From: Endocalyx cinctus
Taxonomy: Eukaryota > Ascomycota > Sordariomycetes > Amphisphaeriales > Apiosporaceae
Assembly: GCA_001600455.1 (NCBI GenBank)
Contig: BCKC01000005.1
Location: forward strand, 2,976,001-3,040,000
Direction: 5' to 3'
DNA length: 64,000 nucleotides
Shown: positions 35,628-47,299 of the stretch, in pieces
Numbering within the stretch: the first letter of the stretch is position 1
Layout of the letters: every line of letters starts with the position of its first letter
Notes under the pieces: generated by a model
Databases searched by the model: none
Seen by the model: only the letters and a program-made list of their open reading frames with translations
Told to the model about the DNA's origin: nothing
Translations under genes and position numbers: made by a program

Positions 35628-36671
35628 TTAATCGATGTCCATAGCATCCGTGCCCATGGCAGCGTCCGTAGGACCCTGCGCCTTCTGGCCCTCCTCCGCC
35701 ACGTCGGCCATCTCCACGTTGTCGTCGGCCTGGTTTTCCTCGTAGTACTCGCCGTCCTCGTTGTATCCATCGTCGCAGTACTCGCCGTCGTCGTCGTAGT
35801 AGTCGTCATCGCCTTCGTAGTATTCGTCGGCGTCGTCGTAGCCCTCGCAACCGACGTACTCGTCGTCGTCCCTCATGTGTCGGTTCTTAAAGGCGTACCA
35901 AGCCTCGTCGTCGGACGAGAGGTCGTCCGGGTTGAAGGGGTAGTCGGTGAAGTTGTCGTCACCGTCGTCGTCGACGGCGGCGACCTGGGCTCCCTTCTTC
36001 TCGTCCTCGATGCCGAGCTCCCGCATGCTTCGCTGCAGCTTAAGCTGCTCGATGGCGTACTCCTTGTCGCGCTGGCAGAACACGTCCCAAGCCTCTCCGC
36101 CGTCGTCGTCGCCGGAGCCGTCCGAGTTGGAGAACTGCGCCCAGACGTAGGCGTTGCCAGTCGCCCAGTCTTTCTGCGGCTTGGACTCGCAGTAGTCCCA
36201 AGTGGCCTCGGTGAATTTATCGTAGGCGGTAGATAGGAGAGAGTTGGTCTTGAGACGGCGCTGGTGTCGCTCGGTCGCCTTGCGGTAGTTGTTGCGAGCT
36301 TCGGCAACCTTCTTGGTGAACTTGAAGAGCAACTCCGGCTCGAGACTTTTCGCCCAGGGAATTTCCTGAGCGACGGTGTGCCAGAATTCGGGGGGAGACA
36401 TCTTATCAGTTTGGTCTACCTGCTTAGTAGCAGCGTCGAACAATCTGGCGGTGTGTTTGTCGACTACTTCACGCTCGCGGGATGGGAGATATCTGACAAA
36501 CGCGGTGACAATCTTTCTGGCGTCGACATTGTTGACGGTATTGTGATTGTTCGCACCAGTCCAGAGAAGACCTTGAAGCGGGATAACAGCAATGAACTTT
36601 AACATTGGCGCAGGACCCTTGTGAGACTTGTGTCCTTCTCGAGGAGGCTCATAACTTTCAAAAGTCGCCAT
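35628..36671 (-). CDS. hypothetical protein with highly acidic C-terminus
   Basis: Single long frame. I chose the ATG at 36671 (MATFESYEPP) rather than the upstream in-frame ATG at 36701, because the intervening TTTATTTGCAG looks like an intron acceptor. That gives about 347 residues. Residues 1-200 look ordered and partly helical (basic linker KVAEARNNYRKATERHQRRLKT). From about residue 180 onward, and especially after 270, the chain is dominated by Asp, Glu and Tyr (DDDDEYV, YYEGDDDYYDDDGEY). No family recognised. Acidic tails of this type occur in nuclear and chromatin- or ribosome-associated proteins, but nothing here proves that role. The antisense strand is open for 309 codons purely because of the codon bias. 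Confidence 0.65.
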   Translation of the reverse strand: MATFESYEPPREGHKSHKGPAPMLKFIAVIPLQGLLWTGANNHNTVNNVDARKIVTAFVRYLPSREREVVDKHTARLFDAATKQVDQTDKMSPPEFWHTVAQEIPWAKSLEPELLFKFTKKVAEARNNYRKATERHQRRLKTNSLLSTAYDKFTEATWDYCESKPQKDWATGNAYVWAQFSNSDGSGDDDGGEAWDVFCQRDKEYAIEQLKLQRSMRELGIEDEKKGAQVAAVDDDGDDNFTDYPFNPDDLSSDDEAWYAFKNRHMRDDDEYVGCEGYDDADEYYEGDDDYYDDDGEYCDDGYNEDGEYYEENQADDNVEMADVAEEGQKAQGPTDAAMGTDAMDID

Positions 36672-39510
36672 GGCTGCAAATAAAGTTGATGCGAAACACA
36701 ATTAAATTCTGACTTTATTTATTGAGAAAGGAATGAATAAATGAATGGAGATGGAAGTAGAGACAAGGGTAGAGGTAAAGGTAGAGAAATGAATGGAGAT
36801 GAAGGCGGGGGAAAAGGTACGGAAATGGGTAAAAATAAAGATAAATACCTTCGAGATGGAATTGATTAGATACTTAATTAATTCAGGGTATGAGAGATCT
36901 ACAACCAACACTGTTAGATTGACTGTTCATAATTGAAGAGTGCAGTAGAAATGTTGAGTAATACTTCGTATGTAGAATAATTAGTGAGTAGGTGGGAGAA
37001 GGTTTATCTGTTGATGTATTTGTTTTGGTGGTGAAGTAATGGTGGGTGATTGGAACTAAAATAAACAGTAGGAAAAGTCAAGTGAGAAAGAACAAAAAAA
37101 AAGAATTTATGTAAAGTATCAATTAATTATATTTATTACCTACAAGGTACCTAATTGTAAAACAAGAGAAAAAACACCTTTTTTTTTTTTTTTAAGATAA
37201 AAAAAAAAANAAAAAAAAAAAAAGAGGGTGTCAGTTGAATACAAGATCACGGGGGAGAGGCAAGTTAATTATGTGGCACTATTTGCAGTGCGAATATACA
37301 GCAAGCTGTTATACCCATGCGTGGCTTACCTCCCCGTCCCAGCCCGGAGTACTGGGAAGTGGTACACTATATTCAACTGACGGGTATCATCATCCATCCG
37401 GCCCCAGGGCAGATTCGAACTGCCAACTTCCAATGATTTGACTGAGGGGTCAATCTTGGGCACCTTGGCCACTAGGCTACTGGGTTGGATGATGCTCATT
37501 CTCCTCTTACTTTACATTATAACCTTTACTACATCCCACTTTTACCAATTCAGGAATTCAGGAATTCTTTTCATGGCAGTTGCCTACTTAAGTACAGGTA
37601 TCGTTAGGTATTATTACAAGCTTTTACTGATCACTGTACTTATCATCAGTGTATCTATCTATTTTACTCAATTGAATACTTGTCACCCAAGTGCCATACC
37701 GAAAGAAGCTTGTAGCCCCCCATCATACTGTATTTTATCAATCTTGAAAACTATTCCCAATTGTTTTGATGTCAAACAGCCACACATATGAACATAGCCC
37801 TCAATCAGGTAGAGAGATCACATCTTGCTTAACACTTTATCTGACAGGGAAAAAAAAGTGCATACAAATATAATGACTTGTTGCTCCGAAAATATGTTTT
37901 TTTTTTTTTTTTTTTTTTTTTTGAGGACAGTACATTTAGAATATATCTACAACAGAAAACACCTCTAATATTCATTGATTTATCCTATTCGCATTATATA
38001 TAATTAGGTATCCTCTGTCACAATATAACACGGCACGAGTGTGGTATTGTATATGGAACCGAACATACAGGACCACTTCATAGATGATGACATCTGCTAC
38101 TCAACTTGATACCTGGCACCAGCCCAGTAGGTACTTACATACTTTCCTTTCTCCAACTTTAAGGTCTTCGATAGATACGACATCTCTTTGGACCATCACA
38201 TTGATATATTATATACACCGTCACATCTTTACAAGGAGAGAGAGGGGGGGTTGTATCAGAAACAATGCACAACAACTCGAATATTGATATTTTGATAAGT
38301 ATGAAGCCCGTTTATATACACAATCGTTTGGCCAATGCTAACATAAATCCTCTATTAAAACCACAACCTATATATGATGCATCCTTAGAAAAATGACTAG
38401 CACTTTATGTACGTATCAGGGTTCTAGACATCAAGGGGACTACGATACATGTCTGTGGCTACCCTCCGGATAGCCCCAGCAGGATACATCTATATAAGAG
38501 AGGGCTTCCCCCCTTGAATAGATACCTAGAATACAACGTCAAGAATTAATGCAATAATTATTCGACTTTTAAACCATACCCCTATATTACTGCTAAGCTC
38601 CGTATACGCGACTACGCTGTCCTGCACTCCACCGTACCCCTATTTTCTTACAGTACGATCCTCGCTCACTACCATAACTACGAACGAAACCCCTATTCGC
38701 TTGGCGTCATACGATTACTAATAATATTACATAAGCCAATGCACTTCATTCCTACCATGAACATTGTTTCCACCCTCGCTGTCATTGAATCCGTGGCTAT
38801 TGTCACCAATAAGTACAGCGTATGTACGTTTTATAGTGACTCGGGGTTCCATAAGAATATAATCGAGGCTATCTGGGACACTCTGATCAAATGCGAAGTC
38901 AATTGCGACAGTCCATCTACCGGCTCGTCCATGTCTGTCGGCGACATCGAAGCAGAAGAAGGCTATAGATGTGAATTTCATGATTTCGTCTGCCACTCGA
39001 CACTCCGCGCTTGTTCCTGGCCAGAGTTGTTCTCGAGGATCAATCCAAAAGCTAGAATGGCAATGTGTCGGAGTCGAAGCTGACCATTTATCCCTCCTAT
39101 CCAGTCTTGGCTTTTTCTACGTACACTGGTAATTCAGAGCCTGCGACCAGTTATCTATGTATGAATGGTCTATTTCTGTCGATCGCATATGTCTGTGGTC
39201 AAGAAATCGAAGAGTTTGAACCGCTGTTACGTTAGAAGAATACTATATATATCCGCCTAGGCGCCCCACTTCATAAGCTAGGGAGTCGATGACTTCGAAT
39301 GAATTGGGTGTTGAAGAAAAAGCGAGAGTATGTTACAAAGTGGGATTATTATAATCTAATAAATATATTATAAAAGAACCTTTCCCCTAGTCAGACGCTA
39401 AATATATCTCAACGAATGTAACCCGTACGATTCGCTGGTACCTGATCACATGTAGAACAAGGTTTTTGTAGCCGAAACTGCAATTTTATTGATGAACTGG
39501 ACAAGGCCTT
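36672..39510. other. intergenic region containing a SINE-like element
   Basis: 36720-36840 is a purine-rich, internally repetitive leader upstream of the acidic gene (aatgaatggagatg occurs twice). 37211-37490 is a tRNA-derived element, listed separately. T26 at 37897-37922. Overlapping open frames at 38727-39083 on both strands have no family support and are not called. Confidence 0.5.
37211..37490 (-). mobile_element. tRNA-derived SINE-like retroelement
   Basis: Read on the minus strand, it begins with AACCCAG and the Pol III A box TAGCCTAGTGG (37479-37469). The B box AGTTCGAATCT follows at 37421-37411, set in a T-arm (GGCAG/CTGCC) and followed by CTGGGG, which pairs with the opening CCCAG. 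The anticodon arm is degenerate, so it is not a functional tRNA. About 170 bp of unrelated body follows, bracketed by a 12-bp inverted repeat (gtcagttgaata at 37230-37241 and its reverse complement at 37370-37381). The element ends in a long T tail with the ambiguous base at 37210. This head-body-T-tail structure is that of fungal SINEs. The isoacceptor of origin and the target-site duplication could not be determined. Confidence 0.72.
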
Positions 39511-41559
39511 CTATTCTTCAATGCCACTCCATTCACTGTCGTTACCAGTTGGGGTATCATTGTTGGTTTGCTGCGCTTTCCGCTTCTTACTGCCCATGAT
39601 AGCACCACGCCGATTATTTTCCTTGCGCCTCTCCCAGGCACTCTGGGAGGTAATCTTCCCTTTAGTGCCTCGTCTCGATTCCACACCGCGTTCTTTCAGC
39701 CTCTTCTTTTCCTCCTTGCTGACTTTCGGTAGTGAGTTGAGCAGCCATTTCGGTACTCCCTCTTCGCCCTGTTGACCGGCTTGCTTTTGGCTCAACGCGA
39801 TAACGTTGGCGATGCTCTTGAGATACGGTACATCCTCGGTCGTGTAAAACGTGACAGCCACACCACCTTCGTGGCCTGCTCGGCCCGTTCTTCCCACTCG
39901 GTGAACATAGGCAGCGGTTGAGGTCGGAACATCGTAGTTGATTACACCATTTACGCCCATGAAGTCTATTCCTCTCATAAGAATATCGGTCGTGATCAAC
40001 ACCCATATCTCGCCGCTTCGAAAGTTGGAAACAATCTTGGAGCGTGCCGACGCCGATAATGACGAGTGGAGAGCGGCGATACGGGATGAACCTCCGGCCT
40101 CGGGTGGGAATTCGAATTTTAATTCGTGATGTAAGGCAGAAGCTCGCTCGATGCTCTGCGTGAATATTAAAAATGGAAGTCGGACGGCATCTGCTGAATC
40201 ATCCGACGTTTTCGGGTGGAGAAGTTGTCTCAAAGCAAATAATTTGCCCTGCTCGGTAGCGGTGTAGACGAGCTTATGCTTGATTGAGGGGACGGCTGTA
40301 TCCTTCAGGCCTACTACAAGCCTTATCAGGGGCACTGATGCAGAACTGTCGCGCAACTTAAGTTGCTCCATTATAATGCCTTCGATGCTAGCTCCTACGG
40401 TTGCGGAATAGCAAGCTAGGCGCAAGTCGGGGTTGGTGCAAGCAGACCATATCGCCATCGTTTGATCCCGAAAAGTATCAAGTAAAAGATCCATTTCATC
40501 CAGAATCAAAGACCGCACAGTAGGCAGTGTCCGTGATTTGAGAAAGTTGGTCAATAGTGTTGGTGTCGTGACGAGGATATCGGCTTTCGTTATGGTGGAG
40601 TCTTTCTTCGTCTCCTTCTCATCTTCGGGGTCGGATTCGCCAGCGTCTTCAGAATCACTATCTTCTTCCGAGTCCCTACTAGACTCCTTGGATGTTTGTC
40701 CCTCAACAGGCAGCTGCATTGCCGCTTTCATTCCAACGACCTTGACACCGGTCCCTTGGGCGAGCTTTCGCCCCTCATTCACAATTTGATGAAGAAGTTC
40801 TCGCGTCGGCACAACAATGACTGCGCCAAGAACGTGGTCTTTCTCCTTGACTCGGCGCCTTAAAATGTTGTTGATGGTCGGGATCAGAAAAGCAAGAGTC
40901 TTGCCGCTTCCAGTCGGCGCGACAGCTAGGAAATGAATGCCATTGTCAGTTTGGAAATTGAACTCCTGGGCAGCTGATGCAGGAATAGCTTTTTCGGGCT
41001 GTATCAACAACGGGAGGCTACCAAGCTGCACCTCGGTCGGAATCCGATATCCTTGCGTCGCAAGGTTGGCTGCTAATCGGCCCGACATATTGAAATGGGA
41101 CTTCAGCTCGGCGAAGGAAGTGAGCGGCTGCGGGAAAATCTGTCTTTTACCGTCTTTCGTTTTCGATTGGACTGCATCTTTTTTCTTTGACTTTTTAACC
41201 TTTTGCTTTTTATTTTCGTGGGTGGACAGTAAAGTAAACTTCAGGCGGTGAGATTTAAGTATACGTCGCACCTCCTCCTCGTCAAGTGCACGATACTGGG
41301 GTTTATCTGCTGATTTCTCTTCTTCAGCAGGTTGTATGTTTGGCCTTTTTGATTCTGGAGGTGCGAAGAAGTCAAGGCTACCCAGCCCTTCATCAGCATC
41401 GTAATCAGATGTAGGCTGTTCATTATCTCGCTTTCGCTTCAATCCCTGAATAGGGTCATTGTATAATTGCGGATTAGAAGGTTTATTCGCAACCTTTGAC
41501 TCAGGCCGTTGACCAGCTGTTTTTTTTGTCCCTCGGGACAAAAGCTTGAGCATATCCAT
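39511..41559 (-). CDS. ROK1: ATP-dependent RNA helicase Rok1 (DEAD-box family)
   Basis: Single exon of 682 residues, normal for fungal Rok1. A charged N-terminal extension (DMLKLLSRGTKK; acidic and Lys-rich stretches to about residue 140) precedes the core. Core motifs: Q-motif region (YRIPTEVQ), I APTGSGKT, Ia VPTRELL, II DEMD (near residue 353; DEAD in most relatives), III SAT, IV FTQSIERA, V TDILMRGID and VI HRVGRTGRAG. The insertion between Ia and II is rich in Ser, Asp and Glu (SSRDSEEDSDSED), as in filamentous-fungal orthologues. The C-terminus is basic (KEEKKRLKERG). Rok1 acts in the nucleolus in 18S rRNA processing and release of the snR30 snoRNP. Identification is by domain order and overall resemblance. 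Confidence 0.92.
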   Translation of the reverse strand: MDMLKLLSRGTKKTAGQRPESKVANKPSNPQLYNDPIQGLKRKRDNEQPTSDYDADEGLGSLDFFAPPESKRPNIQPAEEEKSADKPQYRALDEEEVRRILKSHRLKFTLLSTHENKKQKVKKSKKKDAVQSKTKDGKRQIFPQPLTSFAELKSHFNMSGRLAANLATQGYRIPTEVQLGSLPLLIQPEKAIPASAAQEFNFQTDNGIHFLAVAPTGSGKTLAFLIPTINNILRRRVKEKDHVLGAVIVVPTRELLHQIVNEGRKLAQGTGVKVVGMKAAMQLPVEGQTSKESSRDSEEDSDSEDAGESDPEDEKETKKDSTITKADILVTTPTLLTNFLKSRTLPTVRSLILDEMDLLLDTFRDQTMAIWSACTNPDLRLACYSATVGASIEGIIMEQLKLRDSSASVPLIRLVVGLKDTAVPSIKHKLVYTATEQGKLFALRQLLHPKTSDDSADAVRLPFLIFTQSIERASALHHELKFEFPPEAGGSSRIAALHSSLSASARSKIVSNFRSGEIWVLITTDILMRGIDFMGVNGVINYDVPTSTAAYVHRVGRTGRAGHEGGVAVTFYTTEDVPYLKSIANVIALSQKQAGQQGEEGVPKWLLNSLPKVSKEEKKRLKERGVESRRGTKGKITSQSAWERRKENNRRGAIMGSKKRKAQQTNNDTPTGNDSEWSGIEE

Positions 41560-44185
41560 TTCGTGTAGTTAATTTTATTGCATATTCATTAAGGGCGGAA
41601 TTTTCAATAATATTGCCGACGACTTGATGAAGATGACCTCAAGGTAAAGAAAGATGTAAAAGAAAATTATTGGCGGTCTAAGAATTTCTGCCGGATTAAT
41701 GACGCCCCACTTGTTGCTTTTTTATTCACCGCTTTTGCTTTGATCCCACAGTGTGGGCAAATTTGAGAAGCATGCAGGCATGGTTTTATGCAAGCTCGTT
41801 TTATGCGACGCTTACGCATAAGGGGATGGATGTGCGATAGATCTAACTATAATGGATATAGCGCTATCTACACGCCTGAGCCACACATAGCATTGAATTG
41901 AATCCACCAATACCGATGTGGTTGTGGCTAGTATCTGCGCCACAAACATAAGAATAATTTACAAATACTGAAGCTAAAGTTTTCTGTCCTATTCATGCAT
42001 AACTTGAATAGCTCAAACTATACTCGGTAAGAAAGCTATGCAGCCATGGTTATACCAAGGATCTCCCTTGATAGCTGCAAATCACATTTTTGGCTGAATA
42101 TCTCAAGAGCCCCAAGACATGCCGGATCGCCTTGTCGGGAGTGATTGGCGCGTTCAGAAATGCCCAGACAAGCGAGTAGTCAGGCGTTGTACACCGTCTC
42201 GAGCCCTGGGCTAGTTGCTATACTTGTTTAGAAGTCACCGTCGCGTACAGGCATTTCGTATGAAATATCCGCACCGTCGTCGGTTCAGGCCGCCGCCGTT
42301 CCAGCGTCTAGGCATTCTTTGAAACCGGAAGGAGCAAGATATTGAGTTTGAGCGACGGTTACTTAGGTTACTGACGTGGAAAAGCTTGGTGCTCAAATTT
42401 CTCTGAAGATTAATCTAAGCTGTATTAAATTAAGACGTTGGGGAAACGATACTGAAGTATTACCTGGCCAGTAAAGTGCCATGTAAAATATGGTGTTTTT
42501 AGTAGTAGAACGGTCCATTTGTGATGCCACTCATGCCGCTATGACTATCTCCTCGCGCCAAACCCGTCAAAAACAACAAATCCAGACAACCACACCAATA
42601 ATCACAGCTTTTTGAAGCAGTTCCAATAAAAGTCTGTGCGACTACCATGACCCTCGAAAGCAACCTGTGCGGCAGTTTCCAATAGTCACAGATAAGTATT
42701 TTAGAGTGTAAATCAATTTTTCGTACAGTTCAGTCTTGTTTGTTTTTATTCTTCTTTTTAGGCGCTCATGTCTACATTCTTGTGTTATCTTGCCAAGTTA
42801 ACTCTCACGGAGTCAGAAAGTTACGAATGATTCTAAAGTTCGGTCCTGCTGCCGATGCCCGAAAGCTGTTCCGCGGGCATGTGAGGAGCAATAACGTTCT
42901 TGAACTTGTCTGCGATGATAAAAGAGCAAAAAAGCTAAGACAATAGTCCACAAAATTATGTGGCCTTTATTATAGTAATATCGTAAATACCAAGAAGCAC
43001 TTTAGCAAAAAATGAAGTATCGTAAAATGCCTCGAAGATACTCGTCCTAGATATTCCTCCCAAATCGGAAATGAGTTACGCGAGCAACGCATGATAAGTG
43101 TATACGGAAATTTTCGATAAGAAAGCGCGTACTCGGACTTTCTTGGCTGTCATTTTCTCGAAGAGGAAGTGTGTTACAGGAACAATACTTGAGATAATGT
43201 TGTTTTACCAAGTTATAATAACAATGCCTATTCACTTGATAGAAATTTTTTTCAAGCACAGAAGGTAGTTACGGTAGCGATCTTACATAGACTCGCATAG
43301 GCGATATAATATGAGGCAGCGCGCCATCTAGTAATCATATTTGAATAAAAACATTGAATGGTCAAGACTTTGGCCACCCACCTGTATGAGAATGTGATAC
43401 TAAATTGTTATTGTTTATAATCATCAATAAATAATCTACCTGCCAAGTGGCGGCTCGGTGTAATTAATATCAGGGACTATTAATGACGTACAGTATCAAG
43501 ATGATGGATCGACGTCGATCAATTATTACAGTACCGACGCTGCATAATTACCCCTAAAAGACATTGATGGCATTTATTTCTCTCCTACGCATATCCGAGT
43601 CCTACGTGTGAGGTAGTATATGTGCATTATGTCTCCACGTAATTTACCCCCAAAAACACCAGCGTACTAAGCTATCGATAATTTTATGGAACGGGCACGA
43701 TGCACGGTACATGCATCTTGTCGATCCGCCAAGGTAAGTCCCGAGGTGGTAGGGTGGTTGACATCCGGGATGGTTACATTATAAGCCCCGAAACAGTGGA
43801 TATCAAATTCTTCCCATTGGATCGCCGAGAAATAATGTCCGGCCGGCGACAAAAGTAGATGAATGACAATTCATCTACTTATCTACGACGTGGGTCGTGA
43901 AAGAAGTAAATCTGGTCCGTTTGAAATGCGCCGAGACAACGGGAGCGGACCGACCCATCTGACTGTATCAGCCAGACCCTCCGGGTTGTACTTCGAACCG
44001 CGAGATTAGAGAGCTGCTTCATAAATAGAGGGAAGTGCCGCCTGGATTTTCGAAGTCGAATCTGATAGTCGACAGCAAACCTCTCTGCCCTTCCTAAGAA
44101 TTGCTCAAGCTTGACTTTCCTCTCGATATCTTTTTTCTTTTCACTTCTATACTCTACTCCATCGTCAGCCTATTACAACATAATC
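41560..44185. other. long intergenic region, no supported gene
   Basis: No coding frame with family motifs or good codon bias. A more GC-rich patch lies at 42180-42330. The last 200 bp contain the pyrimidine-rich leader of the following MFS gene. Confidence 0.5.
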
Positions 44186-46063
44186 ATGAAGTCACATATA
44201 CCTCAGTATCGGGAGTCTTCCCTATTATCTCCAGATCCTACGGGATATCAGACGCCTGACTCATTGGACTTGGAGAAGGCTCCCGAAAACGACGTGATAA
44301 TCACGGTTAACTGCTGCGCCTCCGGCGTTCCGAATACCGAGGAGCCCGAAGACACTAATATTGTAAGTTAAGGTCCTGTTGACTAGATTGATTTCTTTGT
44401 TTTCAAGCTCGCTGACAGTATGTCTTTGGCAACTTGCAATAGATATCATGGGACGGTCCCGACGACCCAGAAAACCCCATGAACTGGTCATGGAAGAAGA
44501 AATGGCGCGTCACGATCCTCGTGTCCTTCTTCGCCTTTATATCCCCCTTCTCCTCCACCATGGTCTCTCCCGCGCTCGACGACATCGGTAGAGAGTTGGG
44601 GGTACAAGGAGATTTTCAGAAGGTTCTGATCATGTCCATATTCCTGCTCGGGTACGCTCAAGGCCCTTTCGTCCTGGCACCTTTGTCGGAGATATGGGGT
44701 CGCATATCCATCCTGCAGTACACAAACCTCATCTACTTGGCCTTCAACACCGCCGCAGGTTTTAGCAAGAGCGGAGGACAGATCCTCGCTTTCCGTTTTC
44801 TGAGTGGTATTGGAGGAAGTGCACCGCAAGCTGTACGAACTATCCCAAATCTTATATCAAGAAACAAAGTTGCCGGTTGTGCTAACTTCGCGTAAGCTCT
44901 CTAACGGCGTGCTAGCTGATATATGGCCCGAAGAAGAAAGGGGCAAAGGCCAGATGATCTACGGCATGCTCACTTTCATCGGTCCGACGGTAGCGCCTAT
45001 CGCCGGGGCCTTCATTTCGGAGCGGACGACCTGGAGATGGGTCTTCTGGTCAACGTCGCTGTTTGACGTCGTAGTTCAAGCGGCGGCTCTTCTCCTAGTC
45101 ACCGAGACGTACGCGCCTCGGATCCTCGCCAATAGGGTCAAGAAGCTGAAGAAACAGACGGGTAACATGAACCTCCGCTCGTCGTACGATAACCCGAACC
45201 GCACGCTGGGATTTATCATGCGGAAGAGACTGGTACTCCCGTTCATCATGTTCTTCACCCATCCAGCAGTGCAACTGCCGTCTCTGTACCGAGCGTTCAA
45301 TTATGGGATTATGTATCTTCTGTAAGTTTTCCTGTTTTTTCAAGATCAGATCGCATAAGGTCACGAAGTCTGTTGTTAACACGATCCACTATCAGCTTTT
45401 CCACTTTCGGCCAAGTATGGCAAGATATTTATGGCTTTAGCAAGAGCATTGCAAGTTTGAACTACTTATCCTTGTTTATCGGGTTTGTTACAGGCCTGCA
45501 AATCAGCCACCCCCTAATAGACAAGGTAAGTAACTAAATACTTAGTTTGGCAGATTATGTCTCTTCCTACGCTGTAACTCTAACTTCTCGACTTACAGCT
45601 GTATGGTTACCTGAAAACGTACTACAAGAAAGACGAGGGCGTACCAGAATGGCGGATCCCGCCCATGGTCCTGAGCGGCTTCCTCGTGCCTCCAGGTCTC
45701 ATCTTGTACGGCTGGTCGGTCCAGTTCCATCTGCACTGGATCATCCCTAACATCGCGTGCGTGATCACCGCCATCGGACTTATCGTCTCTTTTCAGAGTG
45801 CGCAAGCGTACGTGGTCGACGCGTACAGTGCGCGGTACGCGGCTTCGGCGGCGGCCGTGGGTGCCTTTATGCGCACCATATTCGGATTCTCCTTTCCCCT
45901 ATTCGCACCGGCTTTATATGACACGTTGGGCCTCGGTTGGGGAAACAGTCTCTTGGCTTTTGTCAGCCTCGCTATCGCCGTGCCTTTCCCTATAATTTTC
46001 TGGTTCTATGGACACAGAATCCGAGCTTGTAGTAAGGCGGGTTTGAAATCTCTAGAGAACTGA
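44186..46063 (+). CDS. MFS multidrug-type transporter (DHA1 family)
   Basis: Exons 44186-44362, 44443-44832, 44897-45321, 45396-45525 and 45599-46063 give 528 residues in frame. The long cytosolic N-terminus ends in WDGPDDPENPMNWSWKKKW, the usual entry of fungal drug:H+ antiporter-1 proteins. Helices include LLGYAQGPFVLAPLSEIWGR (motif A), FRFLSGIGGSAPQA (motif B/C region), ADIWPEEERGKG and GPTVAPIAGAFISE. The last part (RYAASAAAVGAFMRTIFGFSFPLFAP, LGLGWGNSLLA) is typical of this subfamily. The second intron appears to end in AAG after a GCTAAC branch site. Likely a proton-coupled efflux pump of the plasma membrane; substrate unknown. It is not paralogous at close range to the carrier at 25.7 kb. 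Confidence 0.88.
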
Positions 46064-47299
46064 AAATGAGTGGGATAGATACTAAAAAGATCTGAAGTAT
46101 TATGATTAGTTAGATGATTGTGAACAGTATGAGGAATATATATTAAAATAGAAAATCAGATCGAATTCAGATGATGAAAGTAGCGAAAATTACCGTCTTT
46201 TCACCGACTAATTATCTATTGAATCACCATCTGACTATTTTGATAGTCTTATAGAATGCCTGAGATATAAACGACGCCTTTTCAGGGTTAAGATACTTAT
46301 CATCGCTTCGAGCTAGAATCCGGTGGAGCACTCAAAATGGGCTCGTTAATGCACTACGCCATCATGCTTTGCGGCTGATCTATCATTTTGCCAGATTTTG
46401 GGACCCAGTTAAATATTTCTCATTTCCATCCAAAAACCTCCCACATATATTAGCTTCTTTGTCCTTTGCCGCTCAAGGCATCTCATCGCATCATATACCG
46501 AATCGTACTGCAAGAATATCTCAACCGGAAATATGACGGTAAGGAGGGAACTGATTAGGAGATAAGACTCTTCTCGAGATAGACATGCGTCTCATCTGAC
46601 CCAATATGAAGATGATGATAGAAAATCAATAGACATGATACATACTAAATCCAGTTTATTCAAATGCCTTTTTTTAAGGAAGCCCAAAAACGAATGCTTC
46701 TAGAAACGAGCCCGACATGTAGGCGAGCCCCGAAAAGGGGGGAAGAAGAGAATCATCTCTATACCAATTCACGTCTATTATCTCCGATATCGCATCTAAA
46801 CTCCCAAGATGCCGTCGACCCGATGGATAAAAAGTTTACCGAAGAAAAAATAATATATTCGCCTACGAAATAGATAAAATAACGCGTTCCCGCAAGACAG
46901 AAAAAGACGTCATGATTCGATAAAGTATGATGCGCGCATATTGGCGCGTATAAAAAAAATAATTATTACGGTGCGGGGTGTTTTTTGTATGTGAGTGTGT
47001 TCCCACTTCACAAGAAAAGAATNCCCCGCCTCGACTATTTCAACGGATCGTTATAACCCGCAAACCGGGGAATGTAGCTCCACACGTAGATGTCACGATC
47101 CCCAGTATTTTGACAAGTTTGTAGTAATAATATATTTTGTGGTTTGGTGTGAGATTATTACTGTTCATTTTTAAACCTCACTCAAATATAGTCAACACAA
47201 GATCGTTAGTGTCATATCCAAGAGTCAAGCTCATTATCCCACTACTAATTCAGGAAAATTGAGGAAAGCAGAAAGAAAAAAGAAAAAAAGGAGGATAAA
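46064..47299. other. intergenic; downstream half is the xylitol dehydrogenase promoter
   Basis: No supported gene. The ambiguous base at 47023 lies here. CreA-type sites are listed separately. Confidence 0.5.
46973..47105. promoter_or_regulatory. group of four CreA-type (SYGGRG) sites upstream of xylitol dehydrogenase
   Basis: GCGGGG at 46973-46978, its inverse CCCCGC at 47024-47029, CCGGGG at 47065-47070 and the inverse CCCCAG at 47100-47105 all fit SYGGRG within 133 bp. They lie 195-327 bp before the start codon. The first two form an inverted pair. Closely spaced sites of this kind mediate carbon catabolite repression in ascomycetes. Binding here is inferred. Confidence 0.5.

Noticed and set aside
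35307..36236. 309-codon frame antisense to the acidic protein
   Set aside because: Its Val-rich low complexity is the mirror image of Asp/Glu codons in the sense gene.
37402..37487. Functional tRNA gene
   Set aside because: A and B boxes are good but the anticodon arm does not form a 5-bp stem with a 7-base loop, and the acceptor stem is incomplete; treated as a SINE head.
38727..39083. Overlapping frames on both strands (89 and 114 codons)
   Set aside because: Neither has a recognisable family, signal peptide or distinctive codon usage.
43980..44010. TTCGAA-containing tRNA-like T-arm near the MFS promoter
   Set aside because: No matching acceptor, D-arm or anticodon arm nearby.
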